Shown: piece by piece, positions 25,969-34,572 of the stretch
Layout: each line of letters starts with the position of its first letter
How positions within the stretch are numbered: the first letter of the stretch is position 1
Source of the DNA: Rhodoligotrophos sp. CJ14
Lineage (GTDB): Bacteria > Pseudomonadota > Alphaproteobacteria > Rhizobiales > Im1
NCBI RefSeq assembly: GCF_038811545.1
Contig: NZ_CP133319.1
Span: forward strand, 2,509,516-2,573,515
Direction of reading: 5' to 3'
DNA: 64,000 nucleotides
The notes under the pieces: generated by a model
Told to the model about the DNA's origin: nothing
What the model saw: only the letters and a program-made list of their open reading frames with translations
Databases searched by the model: none
Translations under genes and position numbers: made by a program

Positions 25969-27135
25969 CTATCGAATGCCGCCATCCGTCGTCTCGCTGG
26001 TTGGCGAGAGCTCCTGTTCGGCCGCTTCTTCAGGTTGTGACGTGAAGCCTTCCAGCGGTCCGACATCGACGGCGTCACGCTCGATTTCCACAGGGCTCAG
26101 CACATAGGCCGTGATCAGCTCGGCCACCGAACGCAGCGCATGCATATGGATGCGCTCATAGCCGTGACTGGAATCGACGCCGAATGTGACCAGCGCGGTG
26201 CGCACGTCGTGACCGGCCACGATGGCGGATGCGCTATCGGAGCGATAGAACCGAAACACATCCCGCTGGAAGCGAATATCGTTGTCCTGGCAAAGCCGAA
26301 TCAGCTTCTGCGTTAGGTGATAGTCGAATGGCCCGCTCATATCGGCCATGGCGATCGTCGCGCCGAACTCGCGGCTGTTCTGGCCTGGGGCCGTGGTTCC
26401 ATTGTCGATGGTGACCATCGAGGCAATATCGCCGGTGAGCACCGCCGCAGCCCCAACTCCCACCTCCTCGGAAATGGTGAAAACGAAGAACGTATCGACG
26501 GGCGGTACTTTACGTGCCTCCCTCAAGGCCTTGAGCGCGGCGAGCATGGCAGCCACCCCGGCCTTGTCGTCGAGATGGCGGGAGACGATGAAGCCATTGT
26601 CCAGAAACTCCGGCTGCGGATCGATCGCCACGATATCGCCAATCGCGATCCCGAGAGCTGAGAGATCCTTCTCATTGCTGGCATAGGCATCAACGCGGAG
26701 CTCGACATGGTCCCACCCGGTCGGCTGCGTGTCGACCGCATCACCGAAAGTGTGGCCTGAGGCAAGCAGCGGCAGAATCGTTCCCCTATAGGTGCCCCGC
26801 TCGCTGAAAATGGTGCACCGGGCGCCTTCCGCGAAACGCGCCGACCATGTGCCCACCGAGACGAGCGAGAGCCTGCCATTGTCCTTCAGCGCCCGGACCT
26901 GCGCGCCGAGCGTGTCGAGATGAGCGGCAAGTGCGCGGGCAGGCCGGCGATGCTTGCCGCGGACGAGGGCGCGAATGGCCCCGCGACGGGTGATCTCGAA
27001 TGGAACGCCGAGCGATGCGAGCTCCTCGCAGCACGCGCGGACAACGTTATCCGTATAGCTGGAGGGACTTGGTATCTCGAGCAGATGCTTCAGCACCTCC
27101 GCAAGATACTCAACGTCAATTCTCATCCGGGGCAT
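25969..27135 (-). CDS. NAGGN-system M42-family peptidase
   Basis: A 388-residue M42/M20-type metallopeptidase. Metal sites: ALAAHLDTLG (about residue 70), SRHLDDKAGVAAM (about 183), FTISEEVGVGAA (about 220), TIDNGTTAPG (about 243) and VDSSHGYERIHMHAL (about 328). The gene overlaps the end of ngg by 13 bp, and a peptidase of this kind is a known companion of asnO and ngg; it may degrade or recycle the dipeptide osmolyte. The C-terminal 35 residues are acidic and probably disordered. GGAGAG precedes the ATG at 27135. Confidence 0.85.
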   Translation of the reverse strand: MPRMRIDVEYLAEVLKHLLEIPSPSSYTDNVVRACCEELASLGVPFEITRRGAIRALVRGKHRRPARALAAHLDTLGAQVRALKDNGRLSLVSVGTWSARFAEGARCTIFSERGTYRGTILPLLASGHTFGDAVDTQPTGWDHVELRVDAYASNEKDLSALGIAIGDIVAIDPQPEFLDNGFIVSRHLDDKAGVAAMLAALKALREARKVPPVDTFFVFTISEEVGVGAAAVLTGDIASMVTIDNGTTAPGQNSREFGATIAMADMSGPFDYHLTQKLIRLCQDNDIRFQRDVFRFYRSDSASAIVAGHDVRTALVTFGVDSSHGYERIHMHALRSVAELITAYVLSPVEIERDAVDVGPLEGFTSQPEEAAEQELSPTSETTDGGIR

Positions 27136-28946
27136 ATCTCTCCAGTCCAGGACGCCCGGGCAGAAGCCGGCATCGAGTGCGGGAACAACAGGTCGATGAA
27201 GCGCTGAGCCGTCGGTTGTGGCTCGTGATTGGCAAGGCCTGGCCGCTCATTGGCTTCAATGAACACATAGTCCGACTCGTAGGGGCTCTTGACCACGAAA
27301 TCAATTCCCGTGACCGGAATCTCGATCGCGCGGGCTGCACGCACCGCCGCATCCACCAGATCAGGATGAACGTGATCGGTGACATCATGGATCGTGCCGC
27401 CGGTGTGCAGATTGGCGGTTCGCCTCACGGTGACCTCGCGCCCGGCTTCCGGCACGCTGTCGAGCGTCAGGTCGAGCTTGGCAAGGCAGCGTTCCGTCTC
27501 ATCATCGATGGGAATGCGCGACTCACCACCCGTGGCTGCGGCTCGCCGCCGACTTTGCCGTTCGATCAGGTCGCGCACGCTCGTCATGCCATCCCCCATG
27601 ATATGGGCCGGACGCCGGATCGCTGCCGCCACCAGCTTGTAGTCGATCACGACCAGCCGCAGATCCTGGCCCTCGACGAATTCCTCGATCACGACCTGAT
27701 CGCTGAAGGCGCGCGCCCGTTCGATGGCCGCCAGAACCGCTTCGAAATCGCTGAGCCCCACCGCGACGCCTTTGCCCTGCTCACCTCGGGCCGGCTTCAC
27801 CACCACCTGCTCATACTTGGCAAGGAAGCTCTCGAGCGCCTCCATATCACCGGCCAGGATCTGGTCCGGCACGCGCACGCCTGCCCTCGACACCACGCGT
27901 CGCGTCACGGTCTTGTCGTCACAGATCGACATCGCCACCGCCGAGGTCAGCTCACTGAGGCTCTCTCGGCAATGAATGGAGCGGGCACCATGCGTAAGGC
28001 GGAAGAATCCTGCCTCCGCATCCGTGATCTCAACCAGGATGCCGCGCCGCCGCGCCTCGTCCACGATCAGCCGCGCGTAAGGATTGAGCCGTGCCTCGTC
28101 GGGGGGCGGCGGCGCGAACAGGGCCTCGTTGATAGGGTTCTTCCGTTTGACCGCAAAGCACGGCACGCGCACGAAGCCAAGCTTCTCATAAAGTGCGATC
28201 GCCTGCGCATTGTTGTGGAGCACAGAGAGATCGAGCCAAGGTGCACCGCGTGCCTGAAAATGCGCTGCCAGATGGCGCACCAGCGCCTCGCCGATGCCAG
28301 GCCGGGTCGCCTGTGGGTCCACAGCCAGGCACCAGAGCGAGGAACCTTCAATGCGATCGGCCGATTTCGTGCCGCCGACATGGGCATGATCGACGCCGGT
28401 CACTGTCCCGATCACCCGGCCGGTATCGGTATCTTCCGCAACCAGATGAATCAGCGCCCGGTCTCTGCGCCCGCGCGCGAGGAAGAATTCCGGCGGCACG
28501 GGCACCATTTTCCGCTGCAGATAGATGCTGTTCACTGCATCCGCATCTTCCGGCGAAGCCAGCCGTCGCACCACGAATCCGCGCGGCCGACTTGCCGCTT
28601 GCCGGTAAGTGGCAAGATCCAGCCGATAGGTATGCGAGGGATCCAGGAACAGCTCCTGCGGGGCGGCTGCCACCACCACATGGGGATCGCGGATATAGAT
28701 CACGATATCCCGCTGCTCAGGCTTCTCTTGTCGCAGGCTGTCAACGAGCGCTTCCGCCGACTCGAAGGTCGGCGCGAACAAAAGCCGTCCCCAGCCGCAA
28801 TCGAGCGTGGCATTCTTTGGGCCATCCTGAGGTCCTCGATCGAGCGGCGGCATCATGCTGCTATCGCGCAGGCGATGCATGCGATGCGCCATCAGGGCGC
28901 GCGACCAGTTCTTCCGGCCGCGCCTCTTCTGTTCACCCATCATCAT
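27123..28946 (-). CDS. ngg: N-acetylglutaminylglutamine synthetase
   Basis: A 607-residue two-domain enzyme: an N-terminal GNAT acetyltransferase (RPRGFVVRRLASPEDADAV, then CLAVDPQATRPGIGEALVRH) and a C-terminal ATP-grasp ligase (VVKPARGEQGKGVAVGLSDF, FVEGQDLRLVVIDYKLVAA, IDFVVKSPYESDYVFIEANE). In this family the protein builds N-acetyl-glutaminylglutamine, which AsnO amidates to the osmoprotectant NAGGN. It begins 14 bp after asnO and overlaps the peptidase gene. Three consecutive ATG codons stand at the start (28946-28938); the first is used here. Confidence 0.88.
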   Translation of the reverse strand: MMMGEQKRRGRKNWSRALMAHRMHRLRDSSMMPPLDRGPQDGPKNATLDCGWGRLLFAPTFESAEALVDSLRQEKPEQRDIVIYIRDPHVVVAAAPQELFLDPSHTYRLDLATYRQAASRPRGFVVRRLASPEDADAVNSIYLQRKMVPVPPEFFLARGRRDRALIHLVAEDTDTGRVIGTVTGVDHAHVGGTKSADRIEGSSLWCLAVDPQATRPGIGEALVRHLAAHFQARGAPWLDLSVLHNNAQAIALYEKLGFVRVPCFAVKRKNPINEALFAPPPPDEARLNPYARLIVDEARRRGILVEITDAEAGFFRLTHGARSIHCRESLSELTSAVAMSICDDKTVTRRVVSRAGVRVPDQILAGDMEALESFLAKYEQVVVKPARGEQGKGVAVGLSDFEAVLAAIERARAFSDQVVIEEFVEGQDLRLVVIDYKLVAAAIRRPAHIMGDGMTSVRDLIERQSRRRAAATGGESRIPIDDETERCLAKLDLTLDSVPEAGREVTVRRTANLHTGGTIHDVTDHVHPDLVDAAVRAARAIEIPVTGIDFVVKSPYESDYVFIEANERPGLANHEPQPTAQRFIDLLFPHSMPASARASWTGEICPG

Positions 28947-28960
28947 TGTCACACTCTTTG

Positions 28961-30739
28961 TCAGATGGCGTTGGCTTGCAGCCACAATTCGAGCAACGCG
29001 GCCTGCCACAGTTCCGATCCACGCAGCGGCGTGATGTGCCCCTTCGGATTCTCGAACAAAGCCTTCAGGTAATCCTCGCGGAACAGGCCCCGTTGCCGGG
29101 CGGCATCGGAGGTAAGCGCCTCTCGCGCGAGGTTGAGGTAGGGACCGTCCAAATATTTCAGAGCCGGAACCGGGAAATAGCCCTTGGGCCGGTCGATCAC
29201 CTCGGAAGGAATGACCGTGCGAGCCACGTCCTTGAGGATGCCCTTGCCGCCATCCCTGAGCTTTTGACCACTGGGGATACGCGCCGCCAGCTCCACCAGC
29301 TCATGATCGAGAAACGGCACACGCGCCTCAAGCCCGGCCGCCATGGTCATGTTGTCGACGCGCTTCACCGGATCATCGACCAGCATGACGGTCGTATCGA
29401 GACGCAACGCCTTGTCCACGGCGTCAGTGGCACCCGGTATTGCGAAATGCTCCTCAACGAAGCTGCGCGCCACATCACCATTGACGAGGGCAGGCGCGAC
29501 ATGACGGGCGAAGGTCGCGTGATCGCGGTCGAAAAACGCCCTGGCATAGTCATCGACCGGCGCGTTGGAATTGGCCAGCGGTGGATACCAGTGATATCCC
29601 CCGAACACCTCATCCGCCCCTTGCCCGCTCTGCACAACCCGCACGTGCTTAGCCACTTCCTGTGACAGCATGTAGAAGGCGACATTGTCATAGGAGACCA
29701 TGGGTTCGGACATGGCCTTGATGGTCGCCGGCAGGGCCGAGAGCAACCGGTCTGAGGGCACGAAGATCTTCGTGTGATCCGTGCCGAAATGCTTGGCGAT
29801 CAGGTCGGAATAGACGAACTCATCTCCCGATTCTTCATTGGCCGCCTCGAAACCTATGGAAAAGGTCTTGAGCCCGCTCTGCCCGAGACGGTCGAGAAGT
29901 CCGACGATCAGGCTCGAATCAACCCCACCGGACAGCAGCACCCCAACCGGCACATCGGCAATCATCCGCCGGCGCACCGCTTCCTTGAGCGAGGCCGTCA
30001 GCATCTCCCGCCACTCCTCCGCCGGCCGCTCCACATCCGCCGCCGAGCGTTCGAAGGACAGCGTCCAATAGGTGAGATCGTGCGAGGCGCCATCGGGCTC
30101 GATCATGCGCACGGTCGCCGCTGGCAGCTTGCGCACACCCTTGAGGATTGTATAGGGCGCGGGCACCACCGCATGAAAACTCATGTAGAACTGAAACGCG
30201 GCCGGATCGATGGTGGCATCGATCGCCTTCCGGTCCGCGGCAAGCAGGGCCGGCAGGGAAGAGGCGAACCGCAACCCATCACCGGTTTCGGCAAAGTACA
30301 ACGGCTTGATGCCCAGCCGGTCGCGCGCCAGCACCAGCCGCCCGCTTTCGCGCTCGATGATGGCGATCGCGAACATGCCCGTCAGCCGTTCAGCGAAACG
30401 CTCGCCCCAGGCATGATAGGCCTTCAACACCACCTCGGTGTCGCCGCGCGAGAAGAACTGATAGCCCTTGCCCTCGAGCTCTTCGCGCAGCTCGCGATAA
30501 TTGTAGATGCAGCCATTGAACACGATGCTGAGGCCGAGATCGGGATCCGTCATCGGCTGCTCGGAGCGTGGCGAGAGATCGATGATCTGCAGCCTGCGGT
30601 GACCTAGCCCCCAGCGTCCGCGCGCAATCACGCCTTGTGAATCAGGCCCGCGCCGTTCCAGCGCGGCGGTCATTTTGTCGAGGGAGGTGAGCGGTATGGG
30701 CCGATTGTCGAAGCTTATTTCGCCACATATACCGCACAT
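28961..30739 (-). CDS. asnO: N-acetylglutaminylglutamine amidotransferase (asparagine synthetase-like)
   Basis: A 592-residue class II glutamine amidotransferase fused to an asparagine synthetase domain. The protein begins MCGICGEISF, so Cys2 becomes the N-terminal nucleophile; this fixes the start at 30739. The ATP pyrophosphatase loop is VLLSGGVDSSLIVGLL near residue 265. It amidates the C-terminus of the acetylated dipeptide in NAGGN synthesis, raising osmotic tolerance. First gene of the asnO-ngg-peptidase operon; AGGAGG lies 11 nt upstream. Transcription from the 245-bp gap before it probably responds to osmolarity, but no promoter is evident. Confidence 0.88.
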   Translation of the reverse strand: MCGICGEISFDNRPIPLTSLDKMTAALERRGPDSQGVIARGRWGLGHRRLQIIDLSPRSEQPMTDPDLGLSIVFNGCIYNYRELREELEGKGYQFFSRGDTEVVLKAYHAWGERFAERLTGMFAIAIIERESGRLVLARDRLGIKPLYFAETGDGLRFASSLPALLAADRKAIDATIDPAAFQFYMSFHAVVPAPYTILKGVRKLPAATVRMIEPDGASHDLTYWTLSFERSAADVERPAEEWREMLTASLKEAVRRRMIADVPVGVLLSGGVDSSLIVGLLDRLGQSGLKTFSIGFEAANEESGDEFVYSDLIAKHFGTDHTKIFVPSDRLLSALPATIKAMSEPMVSYDNVAFYMLSQEVAKHVRVVQSGQGADEVFGGYHWYPPLANSNAPVDDYARAFFDRDHATFARHVAPALVNGDVARSFVEEHFAIPGATDAVDKALRLDTTVMLVDDPVKRVDNMTMAAGLEARVPFLDHELVELAARIPSGQKLRDGGKGILKDVARTVIPSEVIDRPKGYFPVPALKYLDGPYLNLAREALTSDAARQRGLFREDYLKALFENPKGHITPLRGSELWQAALLELWLQANAI

Positions 30740-30956
30740 TCCTGCTGAACCTCCTGCACAAAAAGAAAAATGGACGAGTTTAAGCGGACGGGCCCCGTCG
30801 ATCACAGAAGATCTGGCGACGCCAAATGGTTCCGATTGTGACGATCCAGTTGGGATTTGGCTCGAAAGAGGCCGGGATCGCGCAAATAAGGCTGGCTGGT
30901 CTCTGGAATTATCCAGGACCACTCCAACAATGTTAGCGTCTCAATGCGCCGAGGTC

Positions 30957-30982
30957 AAATTTCCGGGCCCGGTCCGGCCCGG
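30957..30982 (-). terminator. Terminator after the GntR gene
   Basis: CCGGGCC (30963-30969) and GGCCCGG (30976-30982) form a 7-bp GC stem with a 6-nt loop directly after the GntR stop codon (30985). On the minus strand it is followed by GGAAATTT, a short T-rich tail. Confidence 0.5.
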
Positions 30983-30984
30983 TC

Positions 30985-31668
30985 TCAGCCCTGCAGCATA
31001 TGGGAGAGAATGGCGTAGGCGCCTTCGATATCGGCGCGCAGAGCAGCCTTCGCGGCCACCGAATCCTGCATCTTGATGGCGAGGAACAGCGCCCGGTGCT
31101 GCTCATTCGACGATGCGTAATTGTTCGATTCCCGCAGCAGGTTGAAATAGGGGCTGATCTGGAGCCAGAGCGTCTCGATCATCGCCACCAGAGTGGGGGA
31201 TTGCGATGCCCTGTAGCTGGCGAAATGAAAGGCGCGGTTCGAGCGCAGATAGGCCGAGATGTCATTCTGCGCGACCGCCTTTTCCAGCCGCGCATCCAGC
31301 CGCTCCAGCTCCGCGAGATCGGCACTGGTTCGGTTCCGCGCGGCCCATTCGACCGCCACGCCTTCGACCTCTTCACGGACCCGCTTCAAATCCGTCAGCT
31401 TGTCGAGGCTGAGCCGCGGGATGCCCATCGCCCGCCCAGTCACCAGCGTGAGCGCGCCAGCTGCCGCCAAACGCTTCAGAGCCTCACGGACCGGCGTTGC
31501 GCTCACTTTGAAACTGTCGGCCAGGCTTTGGATCGTCACCAATTGCCCCGGTGCGATCTGTCCATCGAGGATGAGGTCTGAAACCTGCCGATACACTCGC
31601 TCCTGCAGCGTATCCCTGCTGAGGGGGACCACCTGAAAATCGGACTTGAGCAGCGTTTCCTCGGACAT
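30985..31668 (-). CDS. GntR-family regulator, FCD/FadR type
   Basis: A 227-residue regulator with an N-terminal winged helix (RDTLQERVYRQVSDLIL, SLADSFKVSATPVREALKRL) and an all-helical FCD ligand domain. The FCD metal/ligand residues appear in RSNRAFHFASYRAS and EQHRALFLAIKMQD. It is divergent from the sugar(-acid) ABC operon at 31787 and is its probable repressor; FCD regulators commonly sense sugar acids. The ATG at 31668 is used; a TTG at 31698 is possible. Confidence 0.83.
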   Translation of the reverse strand: MSEETLLKSDFQVVPLSRDTLQERVYRQVSDLILDGQIAPGQLVTIQSLADSFKVSATPVREALKRLAAAGALTLVTGRAMGIPRLSLDKLTDLKRVREEVEGVAVEWAARNRTSADLAELERLDARLEKAVAQNDISAYLRSNRAFHFASYRASQSPTLVAMIETLWLQISPYFNLLRESNNYASSNEQHRALFLAIKMQDSVAAKAALRADIEGAYAILSHMLQG

Positions 31669-31723
31669 TTGGGCCTCGACCACCTTCGCTTCTCGCAAAG
31701 CTTATAGCCCGGCGCAAGCCCCC

Positions 31724-31757
31724 TTGCACCGAATTTGATCTATGATCTATGATCATA
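31724..31757 (+). promoter_or_regulatory. Promoter and triple-GATC operator of the sugar ABC operon
   Basis: Three GATC tetramers stand in exact 7-bp phase (31737, 31744, 31751) as GATCTAT-GATCTAT-GATCATA, containing the palindrome ATGATCAT. A possible -35 TTGCAC (31724) is 18 bp from TATGAT (31748), which falls inside the repeats. Binding of the divergent GntR regulator here would cover the promoter. Confidence 0.4.
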
Positions 31758-31786
31758 AAAAACGAGAAACGGTTTGGAGGGACGAC

Positions 31787-32905
31787 ATGCTTGGGAAGGC
31801 GTTTCTGCGCACTGCATTTGCGAGCGCATTGGTTTTGGCCACGGCCGCGGGCCTGCAGGCTCAGGAGAAGCACAAGGTCTTCCTGAGCATGAGCTATATC
31901 GGCAATGACTGGCAGGCAGAGGCCGCGAACATGGTCAAAGCCATGGCGGCCCATCCGAGCATGGCCGATAAGATCGACCTGCAGATCCAGGTTGCCGGCC
32001 CCAATGCACAGCGGCAGATCCAGCAGATCAATGCCATGGTTCAGGCGGGCGCCAAGGCCATCGTCGTTTACCCGATCTCGCCCACCGCTCTGAACCAGGT
32101 CGTCAAGAACGCCTGCGACAAGGGCGTGAAGATCTTCGCCTATGACGCCGAGATCACCGAGCCCTGCGCCTACAACGTTACGATCGATCAGGAAGAGGCG
32201 GGTCGCAAAACCGCTGAATGGCTGGCGGAAAAGCTCGGCGGCAAGGGCAATATCGTGCTGATCACTGGCGTGCCCGGAACCTCCGTCGATACGCTGCGCA
32301 CCAAGGCCGCCAAGGAGGTTTTTGCGAAGCATCCCGACATCAAGATCGTGGCCGAGGCTGTGGGCATGTGGAGCCAGGCGGTCGCCCGCACTGAGCTTTC
32401 GAAGATCCTCGCCACCCACAATTGGGACTCGATCGACGGCCTTTGGATGCAGGTCGGCTGCTACACGGCCAATGCCATGCAGCTTGAAGCGGGCCGCAAG
32501 CCCGACCAGCTGCTGCCCTGCGCCGGCGAAGGATCCAATGGTGGACGCGTGCAGATGCTTCCGGCCGACACCGAGGTCGAAGGCGCCTCCTCGCCCTACG
32601 CCCCAATGAATGCGCCGCGCATTTCCTATGCGTCCCCGCCTTATTCCGGCGCGCTTGCTCTGAAGCTTGCCGTCCAAGCGCTCGAAGGCAAGGAAATCCC
32701 GAAAAAGACCACTCTGCCATTGCCGCTGGTGACCAATGAGACCATCAAGCTCTGCAAGGTCGGCACCTGGCAGGAGATGAAGGAGGGCTGCAACGCCTTC
32801 CAACCATCCATCGTCGCCAATCCCGGCTGGTTCGCCTCGATCTTTTCCGAGGAAACCCCTGAGGTTGGCCTGAACGCCGCCCTAGTCGGACAGCCCGAGG
32901 AGTAA
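31787..32905 (+). CDS. Sugar ABC transporter, periplasmic binding protein
   Basis: A 372-residue family-2 (RbsB-like) solute-binding protein. The signal peptide ends near residue 26 (ATAAGLQA, then QEKHKV). The fold is shown by IQQINAMVQAGAKAIVVYPIS, GNIVLITGVPGTSVDTLRT and a late TLPLPLVTNETIKLCK. It is longer than RbsB by about 70 residues and has several cysteines (ACDKG, EPCAYN, QVGCYT, LPCAGEG) that could form disulfides. GGAGGG precedes the ATG at 31787. Confidence 0.87.
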   Translation: MLGKAFLRTAFASALVLATAAGLQAQEKHKVFLSMSYIGNDWQAEAANMVKAMAAHPSMADKIDLQIQVAGPNAQRQIQQINAMVQAGAKAIVVYPISPTALNQVVKNACDKGVKIFAYDAEITEPCAYNVTIDQEEAGRKTAEWLAEKLGGKGNIVLITGVPGTSVDTLRTKAAKEVFAKHPDIKIVAEAVGMWSQAVARTELSKILATHNWDSIDGLWMQVGCYTANAMQLEAGRKPDQLLPCAGEGSNGGRVQMLPADTEVEGASSPYAPMNAPRISYASPPYSGALALKLAVQALEGKEIPKKTTLPLPLVTNETIKLCKVGTWQEMKEGCNAFQPSIVANPGWFASIFSEETPEVGLNAALVGQPEE

Positions 32906-32991
32906 GCCCTCCGGCAGGCAACCTGCAAAGACCTGCTAGGCGAGCCTGCCGGCCGCGAGGCTTATCGAAACGACCTGGAGAGCAAGTGCCG

Positions 32992-34572
32992 ATGTCCGCG
33001 CGAGTGCAGCCGGCTGTTTCTGTCGAGAATGTCACCAAGGCCTACGGGCCGACGGTGGCGCTCGCTGATGTCAGCTTCGACATCGAGCCGGGCACGGTTC
33101 ATGCTCTGCTCGGTGAAAATGGCGCGGGAAAATCCACCCTGGTCAAGCTGCTCTCCGGCTTGATCGAGCCTGACAGCGGACATTTCAATATTTTCGGGCC
33201 GACTGTCCGGCTCAAATCCCCGCGCACGGCCCATGAACACGGCATCCAGACCGCGTTCCAGGAAATGACGCTGGTACCCGATCTCACCGTGCTCGACAAC
33301 ATGCTCCTGCCCTACGCGCCGCAAGGCGTTACCGGCATGATCCGCAGGCGATCTGCCCGCGAAAAGGTGCAGGCGCAATTGGCGGAACTCGGCATCACGG
33401 TTGAACTCTGGCGCGAGACAGGTGGGCTCGACCTTGCCCTTCAGCAAAAGATCGAGATTGCGCGGGCGATCTCGCGGAAGCCGCGCATCCTCTTGCTCGA
33501 TGAGCCCACCTCATCCCTTGCAGGCAAGGACGTCGACTGGCTGGGCGAGATCATCGCCAGGCTCAAGGCCCAGGGCACCACGATTGTGTTCATCTCGCAT
33601 CGCATGCGCGAGGTGCGCGCCTTCTGCGATCACCTGACCATTCTGCGCAATGGCCGTCACATCACGACAGGGCCCGCTGCCGATTATCGCGAAGAAGACG
33701 TGATCGAGATGATCGTCGGGCGCTCCCTTGCGCAGACCTTCCCTGCCCGTCCGCCGCAACCTGCCACACCCGCACCGGAAGTGCTGGGCGCCAGCAATCT
33801 CTCCGCCGGGGAGAAGCTCGCAGGTATCAACTTCTCGCTCCGGCGTGGCGAGATCCTCGGCATCGCGGGCCTGCAAGGCATGGGGCAGCAGGACCTGTTT
33901 CTTGCCTGTTTCGGCATGGCCGACATTCACTCCGGCACCCTGCGGGTCGACGGCAAGCCCGTGACGATCGCCTCTCCGCAGGACGCGATCCGCAGCAGCA
34001 TTGGCATCGGCCTCGTGCCCGAGGATCGCAAGACGGAGGCCCTCTTTCTCAAGCTCAACGGGCGCCACAATGCGAGCCTGCCGGTCATCGACCGCTTCAG
34101 CCAGGCCGGCTTGATCGATACGGCTCGTGAAACGGCGGCCGTGGAGAAGGTGTTCGATGCGGTCGAGGTTGATCGACGCGCCCTATGGACATCGGTGAAA
34201 TCCTTCTCGGGAGGCAACCAGCAGAAGATCGCCATCGCCAAATGGCTGCTGGCGGAAAGCCGTATCCTGCTTCTCTTTGACCCCACCCGCGGCATCGACG
34301 TCGGCACCAAGCATGAGCTTTACATCCTGATGCGCAACTTCGTATCCGCCGGAGGCTCCATTCTGTTCCATTCGACCGAGGCACCGGAGCTCGTTCATCT
34401 CTGTGATCGCGTGCTCGTGCTCTATGGCGGACGTATCGTCGCCGAGGTCGCTGGCGACCAGCTGACGGAACAAGCGATCATGCGCCCGGCTTTGGGCGGC
34501 ACAATACCGGCAGCCAATCAGGCGAGCGCACCGGCACGCGGTGCTGTCGCACAAGCGGGCCTCGTTCCATGA
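32992..34572 (+). CDS. Sugar ABC transporter, double ATPase (RbsA-like)
   Basis: A 526-residue protein with two ATPase domains, as in CUT2 transporters. Domain 1 has Walker A GENGAGKSTL and Walker B ILLLDEPTSSL, but its signature reads LDLALQQKIEI where LSVAQ-type sequence is usual. Domain 2 has the usual degenerate Walker A (GLQGMGQQDLF) and a good signature SFSGGNQQKIAIAK. GGAGAG is 9 nt before the ATG at 32992; a GTG at 32986 is too close to it. The last 4 bp overlap the permease start. Confidence 0.87.
   Translation: MSARVQPAVSVENVTKAYGPTVALADVSFDIEPGTVHALLGENGAGKSTLVKLLSGLIEPDSGHFNIFGPTVRLKSPRTAHEHGIQTAFQEMTLVPDLTVLDNMLLPYAPQGVTGMIRRRSAREKVQAQLAELGITVELWRETGGLDLALQQKIEIARAISRKPRILLLDEPTSSLAGKDVDWLGEIIARLKAQGTTIVFISHRMREVRAFCDHLTILRNGRHITTGPAADYREEDVIEMIVGRSLAQTFPARPPQPATPAPEVLGASNLSAGEKLAGINFSLRRGEILGIAGLQGMGQQDLFLACFGMADIHSGTLRVDGKPVTIASPQDAIRSSIGIGLVPEDRKTEALFLKLNGRHNASLPVIDRFSQAGLIDTARETAAVEKVFDAVEVDRRALWTSVKSFSGGNQQKIAIAKWLLAESRILLLFDPTRGIDVGTKHELYILMRNFVSAGGSILFHSTEAPELVHLCDRVLVLYGGRIVAEVAGDQLTEQAIMRPALGGTIPAANQASAPARGAVAQAGLVP

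Noticed and set aside
27000-29072. Plus-strand open frame of 690 codons opposite the NAGGN genes.
   Set aside because: The opposite strand encodes recognisable GNAT and ATP-grasp domains; the plus frame translates to Arg/His-rich sequence without domains.
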